Part shown: positions 54,268 through 64,000 of the stretch, one piece after another
Layout: the number at the start of each line of letters is the position of its first letter
Position numbering within the stretch: position 1 is the first letter of the stretch
Assembly: GCF_900107755.1 (NCBI RefSeq)
Contig: NZ_FNQR01000008.1
Span: 62,001 to 126,000, forward strand
Source: Thalassobacillus cyri
GTDB lineage: Bacteria > Bacillota > Bacilli > Bacillales > Halobacillaceae
DNA: 64,000 bases
Direction of reading: 5' to 3'
Notes under the pieces: model-generated
The model's input: the letters and a program-made list of their open reading frames with translations, nothing else
What the model was told of the DNA's origin: nothing
Database searches by the model: none
Made by a program: the position numbers and the translations under genes

Positions 54268-55851
54268 TTACGTTTGTTTTTCGAGCTGTAGCAGTTTGGT
54301 TTTTAGTATTTTTCCTCCTGGGTTCCGTGGAAGAAAGTCGATGATTTCTATCTTTTTTGGTACTTTATAATCTGCTACATGTTCTTTCATATAAGTCTGG
54401 ATTGCTGATGGGGAGGGATTTTTCCCTTCTTTCGGTACGATGTACGCTTTCACTTCTTCGCCAAAAATATCATCCGGCACGCCGATGATGGCTGCTTCCA
54501 TAACGTCCGGGTGTCCATAAAGGATGTTTTCGACTTCTGCAGAAAATACTTTTTCACCACCGCGATTGATGATGTCTTTTTTACGATCCATGATATAAAG
54601 GAATCCATCCCCATCAATCTTAGCCATGTCGCCGGATTTCCAGTATCCCTGGTCAAAGGAACGCTGAACGGCTTCCTGGTTTTGCCAGTATTCATGAACA
54701 ATCATCGGTCCCTTGATGTATAGCTCACCGATTTCCCCGGCTGGTAGTTCCTCTCCTGTTTCAGCGATCACTTTAAATTCTCCCGTCGGCACCGCTTTTC
54801 CTACCGAAGCAGTTTTATCAAGTGGATAGTCTCTTGGCATGATGGCAGCTGGAGAGGTCGTTTCTGTTGCTCCATAAGCATTATGAAGTCTGCTTTTAGG
54901 AAGCGCTTTCATTAAAGCGGTGATTGTTTCAGGTGACATGGGCGCACCACCGAAAGCCATGATTTCAATAGAACTTAAATCGAAGCTGGTAAACTCCTCA
55001 TGGCTCATCATCATGATATAAATCGTTGGTACATTAAACAGGAAGGTGATTTTTTCCCTTTCAATAAGGTCAAGGTAGGGTCCTGTCTGGTATCGTCGTT
55101 TCAATAGTACATTGGTGCCTCCACTGATGATCATATAGAACATCTGGCCGACCAGCCCGGTCACATGAAATAGCGGGACAGCGATTAACGTGCGTATGGG
55201 TTCCGCAGCCTGGAATACCTGACTGTAGTTGAGTACACTATGAATCACATTAACATGGCTTCCGACCGCTCCCTTTGGTTCACCGGTAGTTCCGGAGGTG
55301 AACATGATGTATAGCGGATCTTCCTCTCTGATGTGCGGATACGCTGATATAGAGGATTCCGCTTCAAATATATGGTCAAACAGCGTGTAGGGTTTGTTCA
55401 ATGGTACTTCGTTTGTCATGATCACGGAATTGGTTGGATGCGAGGCTTGCCACACTTCCACCACTTCTGCATAGTCCCCTTCCGCGCATAGCATGCTGGC
55501 GCCTGCTTTTTCGATCATATTCAGGAGTTCTTTCTTAGAGGAGCGAACGTTCAAAGGAACAACGATGACTCCCAGATAAGCACAGGCAAGGAACATCTGT
55601 ATGAATTCGGGACGGTTGCCGAGTAACAGGGCAACACGGTCATTTTTCTTTATAGATCCGTATTCTGTCATCCAGGACGCAAGTTGATGGACTTGTTTTT
55701 GCAATTCTAAATAAGTAATCCTTTGATTGTTCCAAACAATGGCTTCGCGCTCGGGGTAGTTTTGTACGGTCTTCTCGAAAGCTTCCATAATGGTGGATGG
55801 TCTATCTTCGAAGACGTATACTTCCCGGCCATGAATGGTTTCTCTCTTCAT
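54268..55851 (-). CDS. Acyl-CoA synthetase (AMP-forming; LvaE-like position)
   Basis: An adenylate-forming ligase of 527 residues. The A3 motif is MFTSGTTGEPKGAVGSH (about 190), A5 is NAYGATETTSP (about 323), A7/A8 are YWKSGDMAKIDGDGFLYIMDRKKDIINRGGEKV, and the A10 lysine lies in NPGGKILKTKL near the C-terminus. It activates a carboxylic acid to its CoA thioester. First gene of the operon: the sigma-54 promoter at 55887-55902 lies about 35 bp upstream, and AAGGAGGGG precedes ATG 55851. Confidence 0.92.
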   Translation of the reverse strand: MKRETIHGREVYVFEDRPSTIMEAFEKTVQNYPEREAIVWNNQRITYLELQKQVHQLASWMTEYGSIKKNDRVALLLGNRPEFIQMFLACAYLGVIVVPLNVRSSKKELLNMIEKAGASMLCAEGDYAEVVEVWQASHPTNSVIMTNEVPLNKPYTLFDHIFEAESSISAYPHIREEDPLYIMFTSGTTGEPKGAVGSHVNVIHSVLNYSQVFQAAEPIRTLIAVPLFHVTGLVGQMFYMIISGGTNVLLKRRYQTGPYLDLIEREKITFLFNVPTIYIMMMSHEEFTSFDLSSIEIMAFGGAPMSPETITALMKALPKSRLHNAYGATETTSPAAIMPRDYPLDKTASVGKAVPTGEFKVIAETGEELPAGEIGELYIKGPMIVHEYWQNQEAVQRSFDQGYWKSGDMAKIDGDGFLYIMDRKKDIINRGGEKVFSAEVENILYGHPDVMEAAIIGVPDDIFGEEVKAYIVPKEGKNPSPSAIQTYMKEHVADYKVPKKIEIIDFLPRNPGGKILKTKLLQLEKQT

Positions 55852-55886
55852 GCATTCCCCTCCTTAAAGGTTTTCACTATTACTAA

Positions 55887-55902
55887 TGCAAGTATCGTGC
55901 CA
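55887..55902 (-). promoter_or_regulatory. Sigma-54 (-24/-12) promoter
   Basis: On the minus strand TGGCACGATACTTGCA matches the sigma-54 consensus TGGCACN5TTGCW at all constrained positions. Transcription would begin near 55876 and run through the acyl-CoA synthetase to the acyl-CoA dehydrogenase gene. A sigma-54 activator gene lies next to it. Confidence 0.88.
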
Positions 55903-55949
55903 ACCTTAAAAAAAGAGGAATATTCAGTATTTTTAGAAAAAAACATCAT

Positions 55950-55993
55950 AGAATTTGATTCTTTATGCAATCTTCTGATTCTAAAACGAATCA
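55950..55993 (-). promoter_or_regulatory. Putative enhancer sites for the sigma-54 activator
   Basis: Two inverted repeats lie 50-90 bp upstream of the -24 element: AGAATTTGATTCT (55950-55962) and TGATTCTAAAACGAATCA (55976-55993). They share a GATTCT/GAATC half-site, as expected for dimer binding sites of an enhancer-binding protein. Confidence 0.55.
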
Positions 55994-56020
55994 AAAAAGA
56001 GGCCCTTAGATGGCCCCTTA
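55994..56020 (-). terminator. Weak terminator of the sigma-54 activator gene
   Basis: On the minus strand AGGGGCC and GGGCCT can pair with a small internal loop, and TTTTTT follows. It sits directly at the stop codon of the activator gene, between it and the enhancer sites. Confidence 0.5.
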
Positions 56021-57433
56021 CTCATGAATGTATTCTTTTGAGGTGAGCTGGAACTTTTTCATCTTTTTCACTAAAGCTGATTGACTGATGCCGAGCGATG
56101 CAGCAGCTTTCCTTGTGGTTTTATGTTCTTCGATTGCATCCTGAATAAGTTCCGCTTCATATCGATTTACTAACTCTTTTAAGTTGTGTTTCTGAGGGCG
56201 AGCGTTGTGGAGCGACAAATCTGATGGCAAAATGTGTTCTTCCTCACTGAGAATGGCAGCGCGTTCCAGCACGTTTTCTAATTCGCGAATGTTTCCAGGC
56301 CAGCTATAATTTTCAAGGACTGGCAGCGTGTCTGGGTGAAGCGAAAGATTTGACTCGAGTTTTTCATTTAATTTTTCAAGAAAATAGTTAGCTAACGGAA
56401 TGATGTCTGCCGTCCGCTTTCTCAGTGGGGGAATGTGGATGGGAACCACATTTAATCGATAATAAAGATCTTCTCGAAACTCCCCGTTATTAACCAGTTC
56501 TTCTAAATTGCGGTTAGTGGCTGCAATAACTCTTATGTTAAGCGGAATCTGATGAGTTCCTCCGACACGCTTGATTTCTAATTCTTGCAGGACACGGAGC
56601 AGCTTCACTTGAAATTCTTTCGGTATTTCCCCTATTTCATCTAACAGGATGGTCCCTCCATTTGCTTTTTCAAATAATCCGACTTTTCCCGTAGTGATGG
56701 CACCTGTAAATGCCCCTTTCTCATAACCGAACAATTCTGCTTCCAGTAAGGACGAAGGGATAGCAGCACAGTTAACTTTCAGGTAGGGCTGTCCCTTACG
56801 CGGACTATGTTCATATATGAAATCCGCAAAAGCTTCCTTCCCGGCGCCGGATTCACCAGTTAATAATACGAGTGAATCAACTTTTGCCACTTTCTTAGCT
56901 ATTTTGAGCTGCTTCCTGAGCTCGCGGCTATGTGCAATTACTCCTCTGAAAACTGGTTTAGCAATCTCATTTTCATTTCGCTGTTCCAGCTCTCTCATTA
57001 AGCTGTCAGAAAACATGCGGGAAGAATATATTTCTGATTTTAGATAATTTAAGTCGCGTAAATCTCTGATGTTAGTAACGACATGGGTGACCTCTCCCTT
57101 GTCATCGAGTACAGGGTTGCCGGTGGCGAGCACTTCTGTCCCGTTTACCGTTTGAACAATTGTAATCGCTTTCTTTTCTTCCAATACTTTATAGGTTACC
57201 GAATCAGAAATGATTCCATCCTTTATTACATCTTTTAATTCTCTATATAATAGTTTGTCCTTGGAAACCCCAGTGATTCGAGTATAGGCCTCATTCATTG
57301 TCCAGCCAATTCCGTTGGCATCGGCAACGAAAATACCATCATAGCTTGATTGAATGATAGAGTCTAAGAGTTGCAGTTCATTAGGAGTAGGTTGTATCGC
57401 TGATTTATTAGTAGAATTACCAGATTGAAGCAT
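56018..57433 (-). CDS. Sigma-54-dependent activator with PAS domain (LvaR-like position)
   Basis: A 471-residue enhancer-binding protein: PAS sensor (about 25-125), AAA+ domain (about 160-390) with Walker A GESGAGKE, the GAFTGA loop that contacts sigma-54, Walker B GGTILLDEIGE and the arginine-finger region REDLYYRLNVVPI, then a Fis-type helix-turn-helix (TTRKAAASLGISQSALVKKMKKF). It is adjacent to a perfect -24/-12 promoter driving the acyl-CoA operon, so it is almost certainly that operon's activator. The PAS ligand is unknown. Confidence 0.93.
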   Translation of the reverse strand: MLQSGNSTNKSAIQPTPNELQLLDSIIQSSYDGIFVADANGIGWTMNEAYTRITGVSKDKLLYRELKDVIKDGIISDSVTYKVLEEKKAITIVQTVNGTEVLATGNPVLDDKGEVTHVVTNIRDLRDLNYLKSEIYSSRMFSDSLMRELEQRNENEIAKPVFRGVIAHSRELRKQLKIAKKVAKVDSLVLLTGESGAGKEAFADFIYEHSPRKGQPYLKVNCAAIPSSLLEAELFGYEKGAFTGAITTGKVGLFEKANGGTILLDEIGEIPKEFQVKLLRVLQELEIKRVGGTHQIPLNIRVIAATNRNLEELVNNGEFREDLYYRLNVVPIHIPPLRKRTADIIPLANYFLEKLNEKLESNLSLHPDTLPVLENYSWPGNIRELENVLERAAILSEEEHILPSDLSLHNARPQKHNLKELVNRYEAELIQDAIEEHKTTRKAAASLGISQSALVKKMKKFQLTSKEYIHE

Positions 57434-57538
57434 AGTTCCCCTCCTGACAGACCATGAGGATTAACGAGGCGGGTGGTCTGCTAAATTTTTCATGTATTTC
57501 TATTATTAAGCAGAAAAGCCGTGAAGTCAAAATAACCT

Positions 57539-57569
57539 GCCGGAATCCAAATTCTGGAGGACCTGAGGA
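57539..57569 (+). repeat. Dispersed palindromic element, copy C (degenerate)
   Basis: GCCGGAATCCAAATTCTGG followed by AGGACCTGAGGA matches the consensus of the other copies but has lost two bases in the left arm and shows several substitutions, so the outer stem is weakened. It lies between the sigma-54 activator and bioA. Confidence 0.6.
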
Positions 57570-57643
57570 GTGGTGATGCACTTGTTCCGTATTTCCTGAC
57601 ACATTTTCTATTCTTTTAATTATTGGAAAATTATAAAAATATA

Positions 57644-57674
57644 TTGTAAACTTAATTTATTATATGGTTAACAA
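57644..57674 (+). promoter_or_regulatory. BirA box upstream of bioA
   Basis: TTGTAAAC (57644-57651), a 15-bp spacer and GTTAACAA (57667-57674) match the Firmicutes BirA operator. A possible promoter (TTGGAA at 57623, TAAACT at 57647) overlaps its left arm, so biotin-charged BirA would block transcription of bioA-bioF-bioD. Confidence 0.8.
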
Positions 57675-57731
57675 TTAAATAGCAATAATTCGAGTTAGGC
57701 AAAAGCCATAAAGGAATGGAGGAATAACTAA

Positions 57732-59076
57732 ATGAACTTAACGGAAAAAAGTCAAAAGTATTTGTGGTTACCCTTTACCCAAATGAAAGATTACGACCAG
57801 GATCCTTTAATTATTGAAAGTGGAAAAGGGATAAAGGTGAAGGATATTCACGGCAAGGAATACTATGATGCTTTTTCTTCTGTATGGTTAAATGTCCATG
57901 GCCATAGGAAAGAAGAATTGGATCATGCCATCAAAGCACAGCTTGATAAAATAGCCCATTCTACCTTACTAGGAATGACAAATGTGCCGGCGACAGAGCT
58001 GGCAGAGAAATTAGTACATATTGCTCCAAAATCGCTGACCAGGGTGTTTTATTCTGATAGTGGAGCTGAAGCGGTGGAAATTGCGGTGAAAATGGCCTAT
58101 CAGTATTGGCAAAATATTGGCCAAACAAAAAAACAAAAATTTATTTCTGTTAAAAATGGTTACCATGGAGATACCATCGGGGCGGTTAGTGTTGGTGCTA
58201 TCGATATATTCCATCAGGTATATGGACCTTTAATGTTTGAAGGTTTTAAAACACCTGTCCCTAATGTATATCGTCATCCCTCCGAAGATCCGTCTGTCTG
58301 CAGGGATGAATGTATAGCGAATTTAGAAACATTACTGGAGCATTATCATGAGGAAATTGCCGGGTTAACGATAGAATCGATGGTTCAGGGTGCTGGTGGA
58401 ATGGTTGTCATGCCGGAAGGGTTTCTCTCAAGAGTTAGGGAACTTTGTACCAAATATGATGTATTAATGATCATAGATGAAGTGGCTACAGGGTTTGGAA
58501 GAACGGGGAAAATGTTTGCATGTGAACATGAAGGAGTAGAGCCCGATTTGATGGCCGCTGGAAAAGGGATTACAGGAGGATACCTTCCAATCGCAATCAC
58601 CTATACATCAGAAAAAATTTATGAAGCTTTCTATGACGACTATACAAAGCTTAAAACATTCTTCCATGGTCATTCCTATACAGGGAACCAGCTGGGTTGT
58701 GCTGTTGCTTTGGCCAACCTTGACTTGTTTGAACGCGATCAAATTGTAGCACAGGTAGACGAGAAATCCACACGCTTACATGAGTTGTTCGAAGAAATCA
58801 GGGCACTTCCTCATGTTGGAGATGTTCGTCAGCTGGGTTTTATGTGCGGAATCGAACTCGTTTCCGATAAAGCAACCAAAGAACCTTTCCCATTTGAAAG
58901 CAGGGTTGCCTACAAGGCTACACTGAAAATGCGGGAATTAGGACTCTTAACAAGACCTACTGGTGATGTAGTAGTCTTTATGCCGCCATTAGTAAGTTCA
59001 AAAGAAGAATTGAGAGAAATGGTTCACATTATGAAACAAGCGATTGATCTCGTGACAAAAGAGGAGGAGGAAAGGA

Positions 59077-59093
<17 letters not shown>
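57732..59093 (+). CDS. bioA: Adenosylmethionine-8-amino-7-oxononanoate aminotransferase
   Basis: A class-III PLP aminotransferase of 453 residues making 7,8-diaminopelargonate. BioA signatures: the N-terminal [58 protein letters not shown] and the Schiff-base Lys in [16 protein letters not shown]. First gene of the bio operon under a BirA box. It overlaps bioF by 17 bp. Confidence 0.95.
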
Positions 59094-60938
<1,845 letters not shown>

Positions 60939-60942
60939 AAGG

Positions 60943-60976
60943 AAAAGGGATAACCAGCAACGGTTATCCCTTTTCT
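60943..60976. terminator. Bidirectional terminator between bioD and bioB
   Basis: AAAAGGGATAACC and GGTTATCCCTTTT form a perfect 13-bp stem with loop AGCAAC, ending in T-runs on both strands. Confidence 0.9.
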
Positions 60977-61968
60977 TATACTTGTTGGAGTTCTTCGTCA
61001 AAATCGACTTCAAATCCAAAATCTTTAAGCATTTGATGGTCCTCTGTACTATCCTGTCCTGCTGTAGTCAAATAATCCCCTACAAAAACAGAGTTGGCCG
61101 CAAATAAACCTAAAGGCTGCAAACTACGTAAGTTTACTTCCCGGCCACCGGAAATACGTATTTCTTTGGTCGGATTAATGTAACGGAATAGAGCTAACAC
61201 CTTTAAGCAGTACCGAGGATTGAGTTCATGGGTTCCTTCTAATGGAGTACCGTCAATGGCATGTAAGAAGTTAACTGGAATAGAATCTGCATCCAATTCC
61301 TTTAAACTGCGAGCCATATCAATGACGTCTTCTTTTGTTTCCTTCATTCCTACAATGACACCCGAACAAGGAGATATACCTGCATCTTTGGCCATGTTGA
61401 CGGTATTTACGCGATCTTCGTATGTATGGGACGTGGTGATTTTCGCATGATTTGCAGAAGAAGTATTGAGGTTATGATTGTAACGGTCTACTCCGGCTTC
61501 TTTTAGTTTGGCTGCTTGTTCTGGCTTCAAAATACCGAGACATGCACAAATTTTCAGATTATACTTTTGTTTGATTTCTTTTACTGTGTCTACGACCGTA
61601 TCTACTTCCCGGTTGGAAGGCCCTCTCCCACTGGCAACAATACAATAAGTACCAGATTGAAGATGATGCGCTTGTTCTGCTCCTTTTAACAGGTTATCCC
61701 GGTCGAGAAAATTATATTTTTCTACAGGAGCAGTGGATACGGCAGATTGGGCACAATACCCACAGTTTTCCGGGCACAGCCCTGACTTTGCATTAATGAT
61801 CATGTTCAATTTTACTTTTTTCCCAAAGTAATGTTTTCTGACTTGAAAGGCACCATGTAGAAGCGGTAAAAGGTCATCATCCGGGCTTGTTAATATGGCC
61901 ATGGCTTCCTCATCGGTAATTTCCTTTCCATTAATGACTTCATCAGCTAGTTCCATCCATGATTGCAA
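60976..61968 (-). CDS. bioB: Biotin synthase
   Basis: A radical-SAM enzyme of 330 residues inserting sulfur into dethiobiotin. The iron-sulfur motif is CPENCGYCAQS (CxxxCxxC). Also seen are YCIVASGRGPSN, YNHNLNTS and the strand ending SGGREVNLRSLQPLG with the [2Fe-2S]-binding Arg. It is on the opposite strand from bioAFD but carries its own BirA box, so both units should respond to biotin together. AAGGAGG precedes the start. Confidence 0.96.
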   Translation of the reverse strand: MQSWMELADEVINGKEITDEEAMAILTSPDDDLLPLLHGAFQVRKHYFGKKVKLNMIINAKSGLCPENCGYCAQSAVSTAPVEKYNFLDRDNLLKGAEQAHHLQSGTYCIVASGRGPSNREVDTVVDTVKEIKQKYNLKICACLGILKPEQAAKLKEAGVDRYNHNLNTSSANHAKITTSHTYEDRVNTVNMAKDAGISPCSGVIVGMKETKEDVIDMARSLKELDADSIPVNFLHAIDGTPLEGTHELNPRYCLKVLALFRYINPTKEIRISGGREVNLRSLQPLGLFAANSVFVGDYLTTAGQDSTEDHQMLKDFGFEVDFDEELQQV

Positions 61969-61986
61969 AGTAATCCCTCCTTAAAA

Positions 61987-62017
61987 ATGTTAACCGTATT
62001 ATAACACTGGTTAACAT
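61987..62017 (-). promoter_or_regulatory. BirA box over the bioB promoter
   Basis: ATGTTAACC (61987-61995) and GGTTAACAT (62009-62017) are perfect inverted arms. On the minus strand an extended -10 box TGTTATAAT (TATAAT at 62003-61998) lies between them. Confidence 0.85.
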
Positions 62018-62100
62018 TTGAGGGAAGGTATCTCATTTTTAAAATGAAGAGGAAGAGTTTTTATCATGGTTTGAGTATATCTTTTTAAATTTACCTCAGT

Positions 62101-62133
62101 CCGGAGCCCCCAAAATCTGGAGGACCCGGGGTG
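62101..62133 (+). repeat. Dispersed palindromic element, copy D
   Basis: CCGGAGCCCCC, AAAATCT, GGAGGACCCGGGGTG: nearly identical to copy B. It lies just before a possible extended -10 box (TGTGATAAAAT) of the CdaR-type regulator gene, so the hairpin is within or next to its promoter. Confidence 0.85.
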
Positions 62134-62172
62134 TTGTGATAAAATAGGCAAAGTACAAGAGGGGGCATATCT

Positions 62173-63258
62173 ATGAAGATTACAGAAGATCTCGGTAATG
62201 AAATCATTCAGCGTCTGGCACCATATATTCATGTTCCGATGAATTTGATGGATCCTGAAGGCAGAATAGTAGCAAGTTCTGATCCTTCTCGAATCATGGA
62301 GATTCATCAAGGTGCCATTTACGTGATGCAACATAAACAAGACTTGATTATAGGCGATGAGAATATCGAGGATTTTCCTGGTGCGAAACAAGGGGTGAAC
62401 CTCCCAATCCGTCATCGTGATGAGCTCGCTGGTGTCGTCGGCCTTACTGGGGACCCGGAATCCATCATGCAAGCTGCTGGTATGACGAAGGCCTCCGTGG
62501 AAATTGCTTTGGAACAGATTTATATTCAGCGCCAGGTGTTTTATAAGGAACGCCAGTGGGAGAATTGGCTTCAGCAGCTTTTGCATCCATCCGGTATCCA
62601 CGAAGAATTTTTGACACAAGAAGCAAGATACACCCTGGCTACGGATGTAACTGGAGAGTGGCGGGTCCTTTCGGTTTATTCCGATAGACTATCTGAAAAA
62701 GGAGATCAAATAAAAGTTGTTGCTGATCAGTTGGCTTTACAGCCGCTTTTTGCGATTTTATATAGTGAAAAGGAATGTGTTGTCGCTCTGCCAGCTGAAG
62801 AACAAGCCCCTGTTGTGTTTGCGGAAAAACTGGTACAGCGGATTGGCGGCCAGACACGGGTAGGCATAGGTGAGGTAGGAAGCGGTATCAATGGCCTGCG
62901 TCAGTCCTATTTTCAAGCGAAGCAGGCACTGCGATTTTCAGACTTGTCCACTACGGTAGCTGTCAGCTCGGACTGGGAGTTAGAGAGGGTGATCGATGCT
63001 ATTCCTGATGATGCTTACAATTCAATCGTTTTAGCTTATCAACAAAAATTGCAGGCGTTAGGTGCACCATATATTCGCACGCTGAAACAGTTTTTAGAAA
63101 ACAATTTTAAAGTGAAAGAAACGGCTGAGTCTCTGCATATACATAGGAATACACTGAACTATAGGCTTGGGCAGATCACCGAAAAAGTAGGACTGAACCC
63201 GCAATTATTCAAAGATGCCAGCTTGTTGTACATGATACTTCAGCGAATCGACCACTGA
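62173..63258 (+). CDS. CdaR-type sugar diacid regulator
   Basis: A 361-residue activator-type regulator: N-terminal sugar-diacid recognition domain (LGNEIIQRLAPYIHVPMNLMDPEGRIVASSDPSRIMEIHQGA, about 8-135), a GGDEF-like middle region, and a C-terminal PucR/CdaR helix-turn-helix (FLENNFKVKETAESLHIHRNTLNYRLGQI). CdaR senses glucarate, galactarate or glycerate in E. coli. Here it precedes a glycerate kinase gene and may also control the hexarate genes at 31.7-42.3 kb. Confidence 0.92.
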   Translation: MKITEDLGNEIIQRLAPYIHVPMNLMDPEGRIVASSDPSRIMEIHQGAIYVMQHKQDLIIGDENIEDFPGAKQGVNLPIRHRDELAGVVGLTGDPESIMQAAGMTKASVEIALEQIYIQRQVFYKERQWENWLQQLLHPSGIHEEFLTQEARYTLATDVTGEWRVLSVYSDRLSEKGDQIKVVADQLALQPLFAILYSEKECVVALPAEEQAPVVFAEKLVQRIGGQTRVGIGEVGSGINGLRQSYFQAKQALRFSDLSTTVAVSSDWELERVIDAIPDDAYNSIVLAYQQKLQALGAPYIRTLKQFLENNFKVKETAESLHIHRNTLNYRLGQITEKVGLNPQLFKDASLLYMILQRIDH

Positions 63259-63262
63259 GCTA

Positions 63263-63278
63263 TTGTGCACTTGCACAA
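63263..63278 (+). promoter_or_regulatory. Perfect inverted repeat, putative CdaR operator
   Basis: TTGTGCA (63263-63269), CT, TGCACAA (63272-63278) is a perfect 7-bp palindrome in the gap between the CdaR-type gene and the glycerate kinase gene, about 100 bp before the latter's start. Its position suits an activator site. Confidence 0.5.
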
Positions 63279-63380
63279 ATTCCGCGAGTGAAAAATCTGA
63301 AAATTTTGTCGAATATACTAATTGAATCGATCCCGTTTTTTCGGTTGAATAAAGGTAATGACGCTTGGAAGGAGTAGCTT

Positions 63381-64000
63381 ATGAAAATCGTGATTGCACC
63401 AGACTCATTCAAAGGGAGCTTGACCTCCCAGCAGGCAGCAGCAACCATGCAACGCGCGATTCAGTCAGCCAGCCCGGTCTTTAACACGGTTACAAAGCCG
63501 ATGGCTGACGGAGGAGAGGGGACACTTGATGCACTAATGGCTGCCACTGACGGGGAGAAGAAGTTTCTCAATTGTACAGGTCCTTTGGGAGAAGAAAGGA
63601 CTAGTTGGTATGCCACACTGAAAAATGAAACCGCTGTCATAGAAGTTGCCACCATTGCTGGTTTGACGCTGGTTCCTGAGGAAAAAAGGAACCCTGACCT
63701 CACCACGTCCTTCGGGATTGGAGAGGCTATCAAAGACGCTATCGATGAAGGATTCACGGAGATTCTGGTTGGTTTAGGCGGGAGCTCTACGAATGACGGT
63801 GGTCTTGGCATGCTTCAGGCACTGGGGTTAAAAGCTTTTGATGGAAAAGGCAGGGAACTTCCTGCCAAGGGCGCATCGATCCTCAAAGTAACTGAACTTG
63901 ATTTCAGCCAGCTCGATGAACGTTTGAAAAATGTCGAGATAAAAGTAGCCTGTGATGTTGATAACCCACTGACTGGACCGCGTGGTGCGTCAGCTGTATA
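63381..64000 (+). CDS. Glycerate kinase, 5' part (runs off the window)
   Basis: The first 206 codons of a glycerate 2-kinase (GarK/GlxK family; full length about 380). The N-terminus MKIVIAPDSFKGSLTSQQAAATM, KPMADGGEGTLDAL, VEVATIAGL-type strand and VGLGGSSTNDGGLGMLQALG are all family hallmarks. ATG 63381 follows GGAAGGAG. Downstream of a CdaR-type regulator it fits glycerate salvage from sugar diacids, although the aldolase and tartronate semialdehyde reductase of that route are not in the window. Confidence 0.93.
   Translation, partial: MKIVIAPDSFKGSLTSQQAAATMQRAIQSASPVFNTVTKPMADGGEGTLDALMAATDGEKKFLNCTGPLGEERTSWYATLKNETAVIEVATIAGLTLVPEEKRNPDLTTSFGIGEAIKDAIDEGFTEILVGLGGSSTNDGGLGMLQALGLKAFDGKGRELPAKGASILKVTELDFSQLDERLKNVEIKVACDVDNPLTGPRGASAV

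Overview
The window looks like chromosome of a low-to-mid GC Gram-positive spore former, most likely a Bacillaceae of the Halobacillus/Virgibacillus type (inference). Support comes from strong AGGAGG-type ribosome binding sites with many TTG/GTG starts, sigma-A promoters, BirA boxes of the Firmicutes type, a SleB/CwlJ spore-cortex hydrolase, and Bacillus-like gene blocks (ywrC/ywrD/ywrAB-like, ycb glucarate-like, eps-like). No rRNA, tRNA, CRISPR array or intact mobile element was seen.

Layout. 0-1 kb: end of an unknown gene and three very small membrane proteins, two of them paralogues. 1-15.4 kb: an exopolysaccharide/capsule locus with a CpsB/YwqE tyrosine phosphatase, a structured leader, an EpsC/PglF-type 4,6-dehydratase, CapE-CapF-CapG for UDP-N-acetyl-L-fucosamine, Wzx flippase, Wzy polymerase, one GT4 glycosyltransferase, a priming sugar transferase and a PglE/EpsN-type aminotransferase. 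Two PAPS-type sulfotransferases and the 3' stump of a cysQ-like gene suggest the polymer is or was sulfated. 15.6-17 kb: SleB-like hydrolase and a half-length DHQ-synthase-II-like protein. 17.3-26.3 kb: Lrp regulator, a complete peptide ABC importer, a cytosolic gamma-glutamyltransferase and a split chromate transporter. 26.3-28.2 kb: duplicated gene remnant, a phosphoesterase and a decayed stretch.

28.2-42.3 kb: a secreted GH97 alpha-glucosidase-like enzyme (minus strand), divergent from a GntR-controlled D-glucarate/galactarate operon: KDG dehydratase, semialdehyde dehydrogenase, a tripartite tricarboxylate transporter, glucarate dehydratase, an Ldh2-family oxidoreductase and galactarate dehydratase. 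Together these would take hexarates to 2-oxoglutarate. 42.6-49.4 kb: a LacI regulator, divergent from a split transketolase, an SDR and a TRAP transporter; the substrate is unknown.

49.8-57.4 kb (minus strand): acyl-CoA dehydrogenase, APH-family kinase, short-chain fatty acid transporter, SDR and acyl-CoA synthetase, with a perfect -24/-12 sigma-54 promoter and an adjacent sigma-54 activator. This content parallels the levulinate/4-hydroxyacid (lva) pathway of Pseudomonas putida and is the most striking system in the window. 57.7-62 kb: bioA-bioF-bioD and convergent bioB, each unit with a BirA box. 62-64 kb: a CdaR-type regulator and the start of a glycerate kinase.

A palindromic element of about 35 bp recurs four times between 42.4 and 62.1 kb, always between genes. 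Coordinates and motif matches were read by eye; no database search or alignment program was run.
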